In this document: piece by piece, positions 23,813-35,429 of the stretch
Layout of the letters: every line of letters starts with the position of its first letter
How positions within the stretch are numbered: the stretch's first letter is position 1
Origin: Onchidella celtica
Taxonomy: Eukaryota; Mollusca; Gastropoda; Systellommatophora; Onchidiidae
Reading direction: 5' to 3'
Assembly: GCA_963931925.1 (NCBI GenBank)
Contig: OZ007571.1
Location: forward strand, 11,084,474 to 11,148,473
DNA length: 64,000 bases
The notes under the pieces: model-generated
The model's database searches: none
Told to the model about the DNA's origin: nothing
What the model saw: only the letters and a program-made list of their open reading frames with translations
Translations under genes and position numbers: made by a program

Positions 23813-24942
23813 CTCTGTTTCCAGCATTTCTGAGTGTTTATCTCTGCTGATTAAGATAAACATCTGTATATTAAGTACTCCAGGCCACCAAATTTACCTG
23901 CTCAGGTAAGTGTAACAGTTTGTCCAGCTACTGGTACAGGTGGAATCAGAAGTGGAACAGAAAAGAAAGAAAAGCTAATTCAACTAGCCAAAGCACGCAT
24001 CAAGTTCAGACAAAATTCCATCTGTTCATTATCAAATCTTGATTAAGATCTTGTCTGGGGATACACGATCAGAATTTGCTCACATTTCCTTGAACTCTGT
24101 GGTTTAATAAATAATAAAATATGCAGTTAGTGCCATTAATGAGCACTCGTTGCGGCATTGCATTTTACATGTTAGAATGAGCTTTCTGGTCACTTGAACG
24201 ATTTGGCTGAGCCTGGGTAGTAATAGAATTTTCTCATTCTCACCATTTCATCTTCCTTTAGTGTATTTTTTTTTTTTAACTTTGCAATTGTTTTTCTCTC
24301 TTCCTTTTGATTTTACAGCGTTCAATAAATAAATAAATAAATAAATTTTGGGGGGGGGGTGGGGTGGGGGGCTGTCTCTAAGACCAGACAGGTTACCTGT
24401 TTAATTCTTCATTGAAACCCTTTCTATACCTGCACACAAATTTCTTATTTTCTGTTTTATCTATTGTGAGGCAAATCTCCTTCTACATAATAAGGCCCAT
24501 ACAATTTGTGCTTTAATGATTGAAACTTCGTTTTAAAACTATGAAATTATACTTTTTGTATATATTAGGGACAAGATTTTGCCCAAAATTCAGTGAACCG
24601 ATACAGAGTGCAATGTGCTAGTTTATCCGCAAAACAACTCAAACTCGCTGCAGTATACTAATTTTCTACCTCTAGGCGTGCCCTTCTTTCTTTCTCGACC
24701 TCCCCCTCACCCTTCCCGACACGAGACAGCCCAAACCAGGTAAATTAAGCTATAATGAACAGAGTGACCCTGAGACAGCCAGCCCGTATCTACAAGTCTC
24801 ACAGCTTGCAACAATAATGAATCTTCTCAAGCCCCCCCCCCCCCCCCCACCCTTCAAGTCTACTGCCCAGCCGGCCATAAACACTGACCAAACAGCTTAA
24901 GTGTTATCTTAACTACCCGTGTTTTGACAAGCGTCTAATGAG

Positions 24943-25003
24943 CGGTCAGTCAGTCAGTCAATCAGTCAGTCAGTCAGTCAGTCAGTCAATCAGTCAGTCA
25001 ATC
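24943..25003. repeat. CAGT microsatellite
   Basis: About 14 CAGT/CAAT units. Confidence 0.93.
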
Positions 25004-25895
25004 TTTGTGGAGGAGGAAAGAGAGAAAGAAGGAAACAAAACATGAGCGAGAGAGGCAGTCAGACAGATTGGTGACCGGATGTACAAGCCTACCTGTTTAA
25101 CTGAGAAGTTACGACGGGCTGGATGAAGAGAAGAAAGAAGACCCCCAAGGTCAGGTCATCCGGAGAAGGTAGCGGGAGAAAAGGAGGAGGAGGGGGGGGG
25201 GTTGTGTAATGATGAAACACAGAAGTGAACAGATAAGAAACAATACCTGAATGACAAAGTTTCAGCACTAACCACTTATGACACGGACCACGATAAAAAA
25301 TGCAGAGTAAAGTTACAGTGATGAACTGCACATAGGATGGAATGTGTCACTGATGACATAAAGACTGCACACAAAGAAAGACGGAGAAAGAGAAAGAATT
25401 ACCGTACGCGGAGAAAGATAGGCAGATAAAAGAAATGAGCGAAAATGTTGTAGCTCAATATTAAATCGTAGATTTCTGAGGCATAGAAGGCATATGAGCT
25501 GATAAATACTTGCGCAATTATTATGATTACTTGTGCCTTCTTGCGCTGTTATGAATAATTATGGTCGAGAATAGGACAAACTGGCTATGGTATAATGTTT
25601 GTCCTTGCCGTTGACAGGTGGGCGGGTCGAAAACTGGTCCATGGTCACTTTTTGGTTGTGCTAATATGGAAATTAAGACCATGACGTCCTCATGATTGAC
25701 ACACTGCCGTAATGGCCCAGTTGACCAGGTTACTGGATGGCCTGGCCAGCTGCCATACAGTGACGTCAGCGCCTAACGGTTTAGCGTTACCAAAATAATA
25801 GCGGAGCGATAGTGCCAAAATAATGTGTTTAAATACCTGCCGTCAGTGGCGTGTATTACTGCCAGTAGTCATACCATGTACCACAGCGTTCCCGT

Positions 25896-26213
<318 letters not shown>

Positions 26214-26535
26214 GTTTGTCAGTCTATCTATCTGTCTGCATGTATGCCTGTTTAGCTTACCTACCTACTTACCATTGGTAGAATAAAAGCTGACGATATT
26301 AATGTAGGCCTATAAACATCATTCCAATATCTTAGCAACCGCCACTGACATAGTCCTCTTGTAAACAAGCCACGTTCAAGTGACAGGTAAAGGTTTGTAG
26401 TGGGTACTTACATGGCTAATGGAATGTTAGTCTACATTTATGTAATAAAGAGTCTGCACATAAAATTTGTGATGGCAGATGTTCGTATAGATCTCCGTCA
26501 CTGTGCAGTAGAATACGTATTTCTTAAAGTAGTGG

Positions 26536-26833
26536 CTGTTGTTATACGCACGTACGCACCCCAAGAGTTTTGCTTTAGGTGTGCCCACGTATACGTACCT
26601 ATCCCTAACCCCGCCCTTATCCTCAACCTTAAATCTTATCGAAACCCTAACCCTGGCCAATACCCTTTCAACCAAAAAACAAGTGGAAAAGAAAAAAATA
26701 TCTGAAAGAATAATTAATTAAGGCTGTTGTTAGTAATAGTCCGAAGGAGCTCTCTAGTCCTGGTGCCGCAACGGGTTTATAATACGGAACCTAGCGCAAC
26801 AAAACTTGGAGGACATACGTACTCGTAACAACA
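26536..26833 (+). mobile_element. TACGTA-family MITE-like element, copy 3
   Basis: About 300 bp. Starts TGTTGTTATACGCACGTACG and ends ACGTACTCGTAACAACA. Inner inverted arms CCCCAAGAGTTTTGC and CGCAACAAAACTTGGAGG can pair. No transposase frame. Confidence 0.7.
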
Positions 26834-27309
26834 TTAAACATTAATAGATCTATAATGTCTCTAGAGAGGGATCTATAATCCTCACACCTACACATTGTAT
26901 CAAACGAAGCGAGATTACAGTAGAAGTACTCGATTACTGTAGTATGAGATCCATTTGTAGGAGTATTCATATAGTTTGATAGTGTGAAAGATGGAGTTTA
27001 CAAGGCACAGCAGAAGGCAAAGACAATAATTCCAACTATTACTGCAGCATGGCAAAATTTAGTGCGCACCAGGAATTCTGTTCAGCGAACACACTCATTT
27101 CGCAACGTGTCGCCTAGAACCTTCTCGCCAGCCGAGGGTTCAATTATTTGCGCACTTTGGAGATCAAACCTCGGTGGCGCCCAACTGTATCAAAGCCTGT
27201 CTGGCGTGCAACCGTAACTTCACTTCTTCATGCCCAAACATTCAGAAAGATCCGTTCAGTAAATTTCCAGCCTATTGGTGATAAAATTTTACTATAATTT
27301 TATATAAGA

Positions 27310-27577
27310 CTGTTGTTACTTCTACGTAGGCCTACCTATCCCTAACCCCGTCCTTCTCCTCAGCTCTAAATCTGATCCAATCTCTAACCCTGCCCCCTTA
27401 ACCGTTCAATCAAAAACAGGAGGAAGACAAAAAGAAAATCTGAAAGAATAATTAATTAAGGCTGTTGTTGGGAGTATTTCGGGGGAAGCTCTCTAGCTCT
27501 GGGGTCACCTTAGACTTTAAAACACGTACCCCTAGCGCAAAATAAAAACTTGGGGCACGTAAGTACGGGTAACAACA
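27310..27577 (+). mobile_element. TACGTA-family MITE-like element, copy 4
   Basis: About 270 bp. Starts CTGTTGTTACTTCTACGTAG and ends CGTAAGTACGGGTAACAACA. It sits only about 100 bp upstream of the LTR retrotransposon and about 480 bp after copy 3, all copies being in the same orientation. Confidence 0.65.
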
Positions 27578-27674
27578 ATCTTTATCTATATAAAAAAAAC
27601 AGCAAGGAAAAAAAAATTCACTGCTGCGAGGAAGAAATGCCCAGACCTGAAAAAATTACATGTGAAAGATAGTT

Positions 27675-28277
27675 TGTAGCATCTGCAAGCTATCCCTTGC
27701 CCTCCCCCGTTTTCTTGTTACACTGGTGAGCATGTGTTCATTTCTTCTTGACAACCGCTAGAGTGTACTGTACTCCGTGACCTGACCTTCTTCTCCTAGT
27801 GAGTAGTTTTTTTCCACGCTCGCTTGTTGTCAGGTGTTTTGACTCGTTCAGTAAATATTAGTATGTTCCCAAACATTCGATAACGTTGTGGAAACGAATG
27901 TTTACGCCAGATTTGGCCTTGAGTGATGTAACCTGATGACGTATTGATGCGTGATTGGTTAGTTTGTGCGAGGGCAAAGGTAACGTTTATTTCGGGAACT
28001 TTCTGTAGGAATGTTTATATATATAGACCTGTGTGAGTGGTTGGGGGGTGAGTAAGTGAGTTTCCTTTTGTGTGGCGTAGATATTTAGTTTCGCTGGCGT
28101 CTTCCTAGTAATTTATTGTTCACTATACAGTTATTAAACTTTAGTATTATTTAATCTATCGTCGGATCTCGTGTTTATTTATTTTACAGCTGTAATAGTT
28201 TCGTTTTCTAAAGGGTTGTAGTTAGATCAACTAACTCCCCCCTACTATAACGTGCTAGAACAACCTCAGCTGTTACA
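27675..28277 (+). repeat. 5' LTR of the Gmr1-like element
   Basis: 603 bp, TG...CA ends, almost identical to the copy at 33651-34253. A TATA-like run lies about 340 bases in, and an AT-rich end region with ATTAAAC lies further on. Confidence 0.93.
28014..28027 (+). promoter_or_regulatory. LTR TATA-like promoter element
   Basis: The run TTTATATATATAGA in the 5' LTR is the best TATA candidate and is conserved in the 3' LTR. It would place the start of the genomic RNA within the following few tens of bases. This is inferred from sequence only. Confidence 0.5.
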
Positions 28278-28280
28278 TAT

Positions 28281-28298
28281 TGGGGGCTCGTCCGGGAT
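28281..28298 (+). other. Primer binding site, tRNA-Pro type
   Basis: The 18 bases TGGGGGCTCGTCCGGGAT lie three bases after the 5' LTR. To my knowledge this is the same 18-mer as the tRNA-Pro primer site of murine leukaemia virus, so a tRNA-Pro primer is inferred. Confidence 0.85.
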
Positions 28299-28385
28299 CC
28301 GACCATATTCGAGCGGACCAGATCAAAATTACTAGATTTATTTACATAGTTTATTGTAGAATATCATCGACAAGCTATCTACAAC

Positions 28386-29370
28386 ATGTCGGAGGTTATT
28401 GGAAGGCTTAGCCAGGAAGCGGACGCTATGGAGCTCACTGGGCAGGAGAGACGGGACTACCTCCGTGAAGGCCTGGAAAGAGAAAGACAGCTGGAGGCTC
28501 AACGACAGGAGAAGGAGGCTGAACGACAGGCTCGGGAGAAGGAGGCTGAACGACAGGCTCGGGAGAAGGAGATGAACCACGAGTTGGAGATGGAGAAGAT
28601 CCGCCAGCAACGTGGAGGCAACGACTCAGCGCAGAAGACCGACGACCACGCCAGTTCCAAGAGACCCAAGCTACCTGCATTTCAGGACAAGAAGGACGAT
28701 CTGGATAGCTGGTTGCTGCGGTTTGAGAGGTTTGCCGAGACAGCTGAATGGCCCAGATCCACCTGGACGACATCACTGTCTGCCCTGCTGACCGGGAGAG
28801 CTTTGGAGTGCTTCTGCAGACTACCGATCGACGAAGCCAAGGACTACGACAAGGTCAAGGAAGCGTTGCAGAAGAGGTACAACCTGTCAGAGGACGGATA
28901 CAGACTCATGTTCAGACAAGGTAAGCCTGAAGATGGAGAAGACGTTGGAATGTTTTTGACCAGGATCAAGACCTATCTAGAGAGGTGGATAAAGCTGTCG
29001 AAGACGGAGGAGACCTACGAAGGAGTGAGAGATCTGTTCGTCAGAGAGCAATTCATGGATGCCTGCCCACCAGACCTTGCAACCCATGTGAGGGAGAGGA
29101 AACCAAAGACGCTACAGGACATCGCAGATTCAGCGGAGGCGTACCTGGTAGCGAGGAACGGGACGCTCAGCGGGAGCGCCAGACTGCAGAGCCGGCCAGT
29201 GCGACAGAGGCCCAACGGAGACAGAAGCCCACAGGTCTGCCATAGGTGCCAGAGGCCGGGACACAAGGCGACGGAGTGTCGTGCAAAGTTAAACGACAAA
29301 GGTGAGTTGAAATGTTACCTTTGTGGAAAGCCAGGCCACGTTCGGAGGATGTGTCCAGCCCAGAAGGATA
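28386..29370 (+). CDS. gag: Gag of the Gmr1-like element (fossil)
   Basis: Starts at an ATG shortly after the primer site. Residues about 20-75 are a highly charged predicted coiled coil with a short internal duplication (EAERQAREK twice). A capsid-like region follows (about 93-255). Its C-terminal part, about 172-255, reads like the SCAN fold: an FRQ..PEDGEDV start, then LFVREQFMDACPPDLATHVR and a DIADSAEAYL end. Two CCHC zinc knuckles follow (CHRCQRPGHKATEC near residue 284 and CYLCGKPGHVRRMC near 310). The product would package element RNA into a capsid. Confidence 0.85.
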
Positions 29371-29559
29371 TGGGACGAGGCAAGCCGAACAAGGCGGCGG
29401 CGGCCGTAGTGATAGCGGCGGACGAGTCGTCGAGACAGGATGCGACGACGGCTGACACCAGCATCAACGTTCAAGCGGTAATGAAGGACGGGAAGCTACA
29501 GTTAGCGGTGCCTGTTACTTGCGGAGGATGCAGTGACGGAAGGACCGTGGAGAAACTGA

Positions 29560-32500
29560 AGTTACCAGTGATGAAGGGCTTGATTGGAAATCGAGCGGTA
29601 GATGTCCTAAGAGATACCGGCTGTGAAGGTGTAGTGGTGCGGCGAGCACTGGTGGACGACGGACAGCTCACCGGTGGGAAGAAACTTATCGCGAGGATCG
29701 ATAACTCCTTGCTAGCGGCGGAGGAAGCCGTTATCGACGTGAAGACGCCTTACCTGACGGGCAGAGCGACGGTGCTGTGTCTCCTGGAGACCATCTGCGA
29801 CCTAGTAGTCGGGAACGTGGACGGAGCGAAGGACCCGTACGACCCTGATACTGAGGTGATGGTAGGAGCGGTGACCACGAGGGCCCAGGAGAAGAGGAAG
29901 GACCGGTCTACGTCGCTGAAGGTGCCGAGGGCAGAACGGCACGCGGGAGTGGATAGAGAGGAACTTATCCGACTCCAAGAAGAAGACGAAGTCATTAGGA
30001 AGTTGAGCAGAAGAAGATCCCAACTAATAGAGGCAATAAATCTGTTCATTTTGAGAAACATGGAGGAGTACTGTACCGGATCTACAAGGACCTGAGACAG
30101 GCGACGGTTATAAGGCAAGTGGTACTACCCGAAAAACTGAGAGAGTATGTACTGAGTGTAGCCCACGACTCGATCGTCGGAGGACACCTCGGCGTGAAGA
30201 AAACCAAAGACAGAGTTATGAGCAATTTTTATTGGCCTGGAATTGAAGGTGACGTCGCGAGATACTGCCGCTCATGCGACATATGCCAGAGGACGGTGAA
30301 CAAAGGAGCGACACCAAAGGTGCACCTGCAGAGTATGCCAGTAGTGGACGTACCATTTAGGCGAGTGGCCGTGGACTTAGTAGGACCTATCGACCCCCCA
30401 AGTGAAGGTGGACATTGGTATATCCTGGTGTATATAGACTACGCTACTCGTTACCCCGAAGCCACACCCTTGAAGAAGATCGACGCAGAAACGGTAGCAG
30501 AAGCCTTAGTGAACATCTACAGCCGTTTGGGTGTGCCCGAAGAGATCTTGTCGGACCAAGGGACCCAGTTTATGTCAGATGTCATGAAGGAAACGAATAG
30601 ACTACTGGGAATTCGACAGTCGACCACTACAGTCTACCACCCTATGTGCAACGGGTTGGTGGAGCGATTCAACGGCACGCTGAAGAAAACATTGAGACGA
30701 CTGTGCGCAGAGCAACCCAAGCAGTGGCACAGATACATCAACCCGCTGCTCTTCGCATATCGTGAAGTTCCCCAAGAGTCGACCAAGTTTGCCCCATTCG
30801 AGTTGCTGTATGGGAGAACTGTGAGAGGACCAATGCACATTTTACGACAACTATGGACCAAGGATGTAGAGGAGCCGGAAACGAAGACCAGTTACCAGTA
30901 CGTCATGGAACTACGTGAGAGGCTGGAGGACACATGGAAGTTAGCGACGGAAGAACTCTCCAAGGCTCAAGGTAGACAGAAGACCTACTACGACCGGAAG
31001 GCGCGAGAGAGGAAGTTCCGCCCCGGAGATGAAGTGTTGGTGCTACTGCTGACGAACACTAACAAGCTCCTAGTCCAATGGAAGGGACCATATAAGGTAG
31101 TCTCAGTTGTCGGTGTTAACGACTATAGAATCAAGATGGGTGTAAAAGAAAAGACCTTGCACGCCAACCTCCTCAAGAGATACATTCCAAGGACGTCAAA
31201 AGCAGCAGCAGTGGCAATGGAACCGAGACCTATTGTGACCGAGATGTGTGGGATGGACAACAGTAGGAGAGATACCACGCCTGAACATGTCAACGCCATA
31301 AAGGACGGCGGCGGTGATAGTGCTGAGACTGTACTGGCAGAGGACGACATGATGGACAAGAGTCAACCCGTGGAGTCAGCTGGCATGACAATCATCGAGG
31401 ACTGCGACCTGGAAGGCGACAACGGTGGAACGACGGAGGACCTTGCCGACCTAGGAAGCTGGAACCAGAATGAAGGCTACAGAGATGTCCAGTATGGAAC
31501 GCAACTGACGTCGGAACAACGGCAAGAACTCTGCGATGTGGTGAAGGATTACCAACACGTCTTCACCAATCTCCCTGGATGCTGTCAGTTGGGTGAACAT
31601 CGCATCGACCTGACGACAGAAGTACCAGTTCGTCAACGACCATACCCGGTGCCCTACGCTATGCGCGACTCATTGAAGGAGGAGCTTAGCACCATGGAAC
31701 GGCTGGGCATCATTCGAAGGAGCTCATCAGCTTATGCTTCACCTGTTGTTGTCGTCAAGAAGAAGGACGGATCCAACCGAGTCTGCATCGACTACAGGAG
31801 GTTAAACAAGATCACAGTATTCGACCCTCATCCGACAGCAGCGCCATTAGAAGTGTTTCAGAGTCTCTCGAGAGGAAAATTATTCTCTCGGATTGACCTG
31901 AGCAAGGGATACTGGCAAGTGAAAGTTCGAGAGCAAGACATTCCCAAGACGGCGTTCGTCACCATGGGCGAACACTATGAATTCATTCGGATGCCTTTTG
32001 GGATGATGAACTCAGGAGCCACGCTGAACAGGATCGTAAAGCCATTGATCCATGGAATGAACAATGTGACAGCATATGTGGACGACCTGCTGATTCATAC
32101 AGAGACATTCGACGAGCATGTGAAGACTCTCAAGGACTTACTGCAGAGGATGGACCAAGCTGGATTAACTGCAAGACCATCGAAGTGTCTGATTGGAACG
32201 TCTGAAGTAGACTTTGTTGGACACTTAGTGGGAGAAGGTATGATTGGCCTGTTAGAAGAGAATGTATGTAAGGTACGAGACGCACCCAGACCCACCACTA
32301 AGAAGGAAGTGAAAGCATTCTTAGGATTAGTGGGATATTACCATGAATTTATTCCTAACTTTTCAGCGATTGCATCACCATTGTCTGATTTACTTAGAAA
32401 GGGTCAGCCCAATATAATTCAGTGGGATGAAACGCAGGAGAAAGCGTACACCTCTTTGAAGAATGTCATTATCTCCAAACCCGTGTTATGTTTGCCAGAT

Positions 32501-32878
32501 TTTTCCAAAGAGTTTGTCTTAGCAACTGATGCATCAGATCGCGGATTAGGCGCTAGTCTTATGCAGGAACACGAGGGAAAGTTGTACCCTGTGGCATATG
32601 CTAGTCGTAAGCTATTGCCTCGTGAGACAAAATATTCGGTCTCAGAGCGCGAATGTTTAGCCATTGTTTGGGCTGTAAAAAAGTTTACTTTGTATTTATA
32701 TGGAAAGGAGTTTGTGCTCCAAACTGACCATCGGTCATTAGAGTTTTTGAACTCTGCCAAGTTTGACAGTCCAAAGTTATTACGATGGAGTTTATTTTTA
32801 CAGTCTTATCGATTCAGGATTCACTACGTAAAAGGCAGAGAAAATGTCTGTGCCGACTTCCTGAGCAGGGTATTTTAA
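29560..32878 (+). CDS. pol: Pol of the Gmr1-like element: PR, IN, RT, RNase H (fossil, broken)
   Basis: A protease-like segment with DTG at about 29613 follows Gag without a separate start. Integrase spans about 30150-31200: HHCC zinc finger (H...H...CRSCDIC), core with acidic residues in VAVDLVGP, LSDQGTQF and GLVERFNG, and a GPY/F-like tail (WKGPYKVV). Reverse transcriptase spans about 31600-32300 (RVCIDYRRLN, FSRIDLSKGYWQ, AYVDDLLIH). RNase H spans about 32500-32870 (ATDASDRGLGAS, TDHRSLEFL, ending CADFLSRVF). The IN-RT-RH order is reversed relative to ordinary Ty3/Gypsy elements. Pol looks interrupted by about one break, so it is treated as a fossil. Confidence 0.85.
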
Positions 32879-33650
32879 AGTAGTACACTATCAGTGAAAT
32901 GCATTGCAACCCATACTTTTGCCTACTAGATGAATTGCTAGGACGGCAGTATTGTACTGTAATTGGGGACATAGTTCATCTGTAACTGAATATTGAATTG
33001 ATGGCTGATAGAGAGTCATGATGTGTTAGTCACATTTTGATTTTATGCTATGTCATATTAGTTACCAATGGAACTTGGTGTAATTTTTGGAAGATGTAAC
33101 CCAAATGGGGACTGCGAGCAAGCAGTATTTGTGTTATATTGCAATGTTGTAACTTGTTTTGACCTAATATGATGAAGAAGGACCCTAATCAGTGGTCGGT
33201 ATGTATTGGTATTTTTGGCCATTGTACGTATGAGTTATACATTTTGGAGATAACCATGTTATGTACAACAAGTTATATGCTATGATTCGTGCACGAAGCA
33301 TTGTGTAAACGATGGGCCATCGTTTCACCTTATATGATTTGTAATAATATCATTGACCATTGTTTCACCACAGTGGTGGCGTTGTGTTATTTTGACTAGT
33401 AGGCCTAATGTTTACTATTGGGAAGCAATGATGGTATTGTATTAGTTAGGGTATTAGTGATGCAAAGTACACTGCATTGTATTGTATTTGTGATGACATT
33501 CGGGAAGACACTGAAATTGTTAATAATTGTAATAGAATTAGCAACTACCTTTGTGAGATTGGGAGTACTGTAAGATTGTTATTTCAAGATATTGCAGACG
33601 CTGAATAATGTTTTGGAGTTGAAAAATATTCAACTTAAATTGGGGAGTTG
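32879..33650 (+). other. 3' non-coding internal region and polypurine stretch of the Gmr1-like element
   Basis: About 770 AT-rich bases between the end of RNase H and the 3' LTR, with no open frame of note and no envelope-like gene. A G-rich stretch (TTGGGGAG, about 33640-33647) just before the LTR is the likely plus-strand primer. Confidence 0.6.
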
Positions 33651-34253
33651 TGTAGCATCTGCAAGCTATCCCTTGCCCTCCCCCGTTTTCTTGTTACACT
33701 GGTGAGCATGTGTTCATTTCTTCTTGACAACCGCTAGAGTGTACTGTACTCCGTGACCTGACCTTCTTCTCCTAGTGAGTAGTTTTTTTCCTCGCTCGCT
33801 TGTTGTCAGGTGTTTTGACTCGTTCAGTAAATATTAGTATGTTCCCGAATATTCGATAACGTTGTGGATACGAATGTTTACGCCAGATTTGGCCTTGAGT
33901 GATGTAACCTGATGACGTATTGATGCGTGATTGGTTAGTTTGTGCGAGGGCAAAGGTAACGTTTATTTCGGGAACTTTCTGTAGGAATGTTTATATATAT
34001 AGACCTGTGTGAGTGGTTGGGGGGTGAGTAAGTGAGTTTCCTTTTGTGTGGCGTAGATATTTAGTTTCGCTGGCGTCTTCCTAGTAATTTATTGTTCACT
34101 ATACAGTTATTAAACTTTAGTATTATTTAATCTATCGTCGGATCTCGTGTTTATTTATTTTACAGCTGTAATAGTTTCGTTTTCTAAAGGGTTGTAGTTA
34201 GATCAACTAACTCCCCCCTACTATAACGTGCTAGAACAACCTCAGCTGTTACA
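33651..34253 (+). repeat. 3' LTR of the Gmr1-like element
   Basis: 603 bp, same length as the 5' LTR and differing at about four positions by eye. It is followed directly by the target duplication TAGTT. Confidence 0.93.
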
Positions 34254-34870
34254 TAGTTCTTTTTGCTACTGTGTCTATTCCTTTGACATGAAAGCGAAGT
34301 AGGCCTATCGTAATTTTGTAATAAATGAAAATAGGCCTAAAAATATCAAATAATGCTTTCTCCTCAACAATGATGGCCTCCCTCCTGCCTTTGTTTTGTT
34401 TCGACCTTAAACTTCCGGTTGCGTTTCAAAGTTTGAAGTCATGAGTTTCTGTGCCGTCTGACTCAAATGCACGGGCCATACGGGTGTTACTGTGCCAGTT
34501 GTGAGTTGTTTTCTATCTAGATCTACATAATCTGTGTGCTGATTGTGCGTGTTGTTTTTAACCTTGATCTATATAATCTGTGTGCCGACTGAGTAACTAG
34601 ATGCAACCTTTCACTAGTATAATTATTAGAAAGGAAAGAGTTCTAGTACTTAATTATGCAAATCGTTTGGCTTATCCCACTGTAGATTTATGATTTTGTG
34701 TCTGAACATATTAAAGTCTTCTCCCTGAATAGCTATTTATTATTTACTCTTATTATAATTAATATAATGATCGTGGTCAGAAACGAAACGAAAAAGAGCA
34801 ATCTTTTTGAATTGCAAAGTGGTTGGTGTTCCCGTATGTCAAGTAATCCAGCAACATGACTGCATAGAGA

Positions 34871-35403
34871 TGAGTGTGCATGAGAAAACCCACAATATGT
34901 CGACAGAGCTGATTTTGAGAAAAACGGCTTTGACGTGAAAATATGGGTCCGACACAAACTTCCAACTTGGCTGTTGTTTAGGGGACCGTGGCATGTTACA
35001 GCAGAAACTGTAGACGAGCAGTGAACACTACTCACTATGATCTCTATAAAGGCTTTGTAATTAGTCTACGGACTCCTAACAAGATCCAAAAACTTCCGAC
35101 TAGGCTGTTGTTTAGGGGACCGTGGCATGTTACAGGGTAAACTGTAGATGAGCAGTGAACACTACTCAGTATGATCTCTATAACGGCTTAGTTATTAGAC
35201 TACGGTCTCCTAACAGCAATCACTCCAATATTAATGGGTCAATTAGCTATTGCCACTTTTAGGATTAAATGCCGTTTTCCCAAAATCTTGTTTTAGGGTG
35301 GTCACAGACTTCAATTTATCAGACATGTCTTGTCTTTTATTATGTGTACAGAACTCAAAATGTCATGTTTGCGACTTATTGCGGGTTTTCTCATGCACAC
35401 TCA
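34871..35403. repeat. Inverted repeat enclosing the 134-bp duplication
   Basis: The left arm 34871-34919 (TGAGTGTGCATGAGAAAACC...) is the inverted complement of the right arm 35354-35403 (...GGTTTTCTCATGCACACTCA), about 50 bp with a few mismatches. It suggests a foldback or non-autonomous DNA element, but terminal duplications were not found. Confidence 0.65.
34956..35215. repeat. 134-bp tandem duplication
   Basis: AACTTCC.ACT..GCTGTTG recurs 134 bp apart, followed in both units by GGGGACCGTGGCATGTTACA and GAGCAGTGAACACTACTCA. The two units are about 90% alike. Confidence 0.88.
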
Positions 35404-35429
35404 CAGAATGAACAATAAAAAATAATACA

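Larger units (their letters stand above)
27675..34253 (+). mobile_element. Ty3/Gypsy LTR retrotransposon, Gmr1-like (IN before RT)
   Basis: 6579-bp fossil element bounded by two 603-bp LTRs (27675-28277 and 33651-34253), each starting TGTAGC and ending TTACA. It is flanked by a perfect 5-bp target duplication TAGTT (27670-27674 and 34254-34258). Parts in order: 5' LTR, tRNA-Pro-type primer site, Gag with two zinc knuckles, aspartic protease-like segment, integrase, reverse transcriptase, RNase H, about 770 bp of non-coding sequence, G-rich polypurine stretch near 33641, 3' LTR. The integrase-before-RT order with Gypsy-type RT is the hallmark of the Gmr1 group. The LTRs differ at about 4 positions (under 1%), so the insertion is young. 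It looks nearly whole but broken, with about one break in pol. No envelope gene was seen. Confidence 0.93.

Noticed and set aside
23269-23909. Four open frames of 168-201 residues
   Set aside because: Products of the 39-bp minisatellite on both strands; not credible proteins.
32879-33650. Envelope gene after RNase H
   Set aside because: No frame of useful length, signal peptide or membrane segment in the 770 bp before the 3' LTR.
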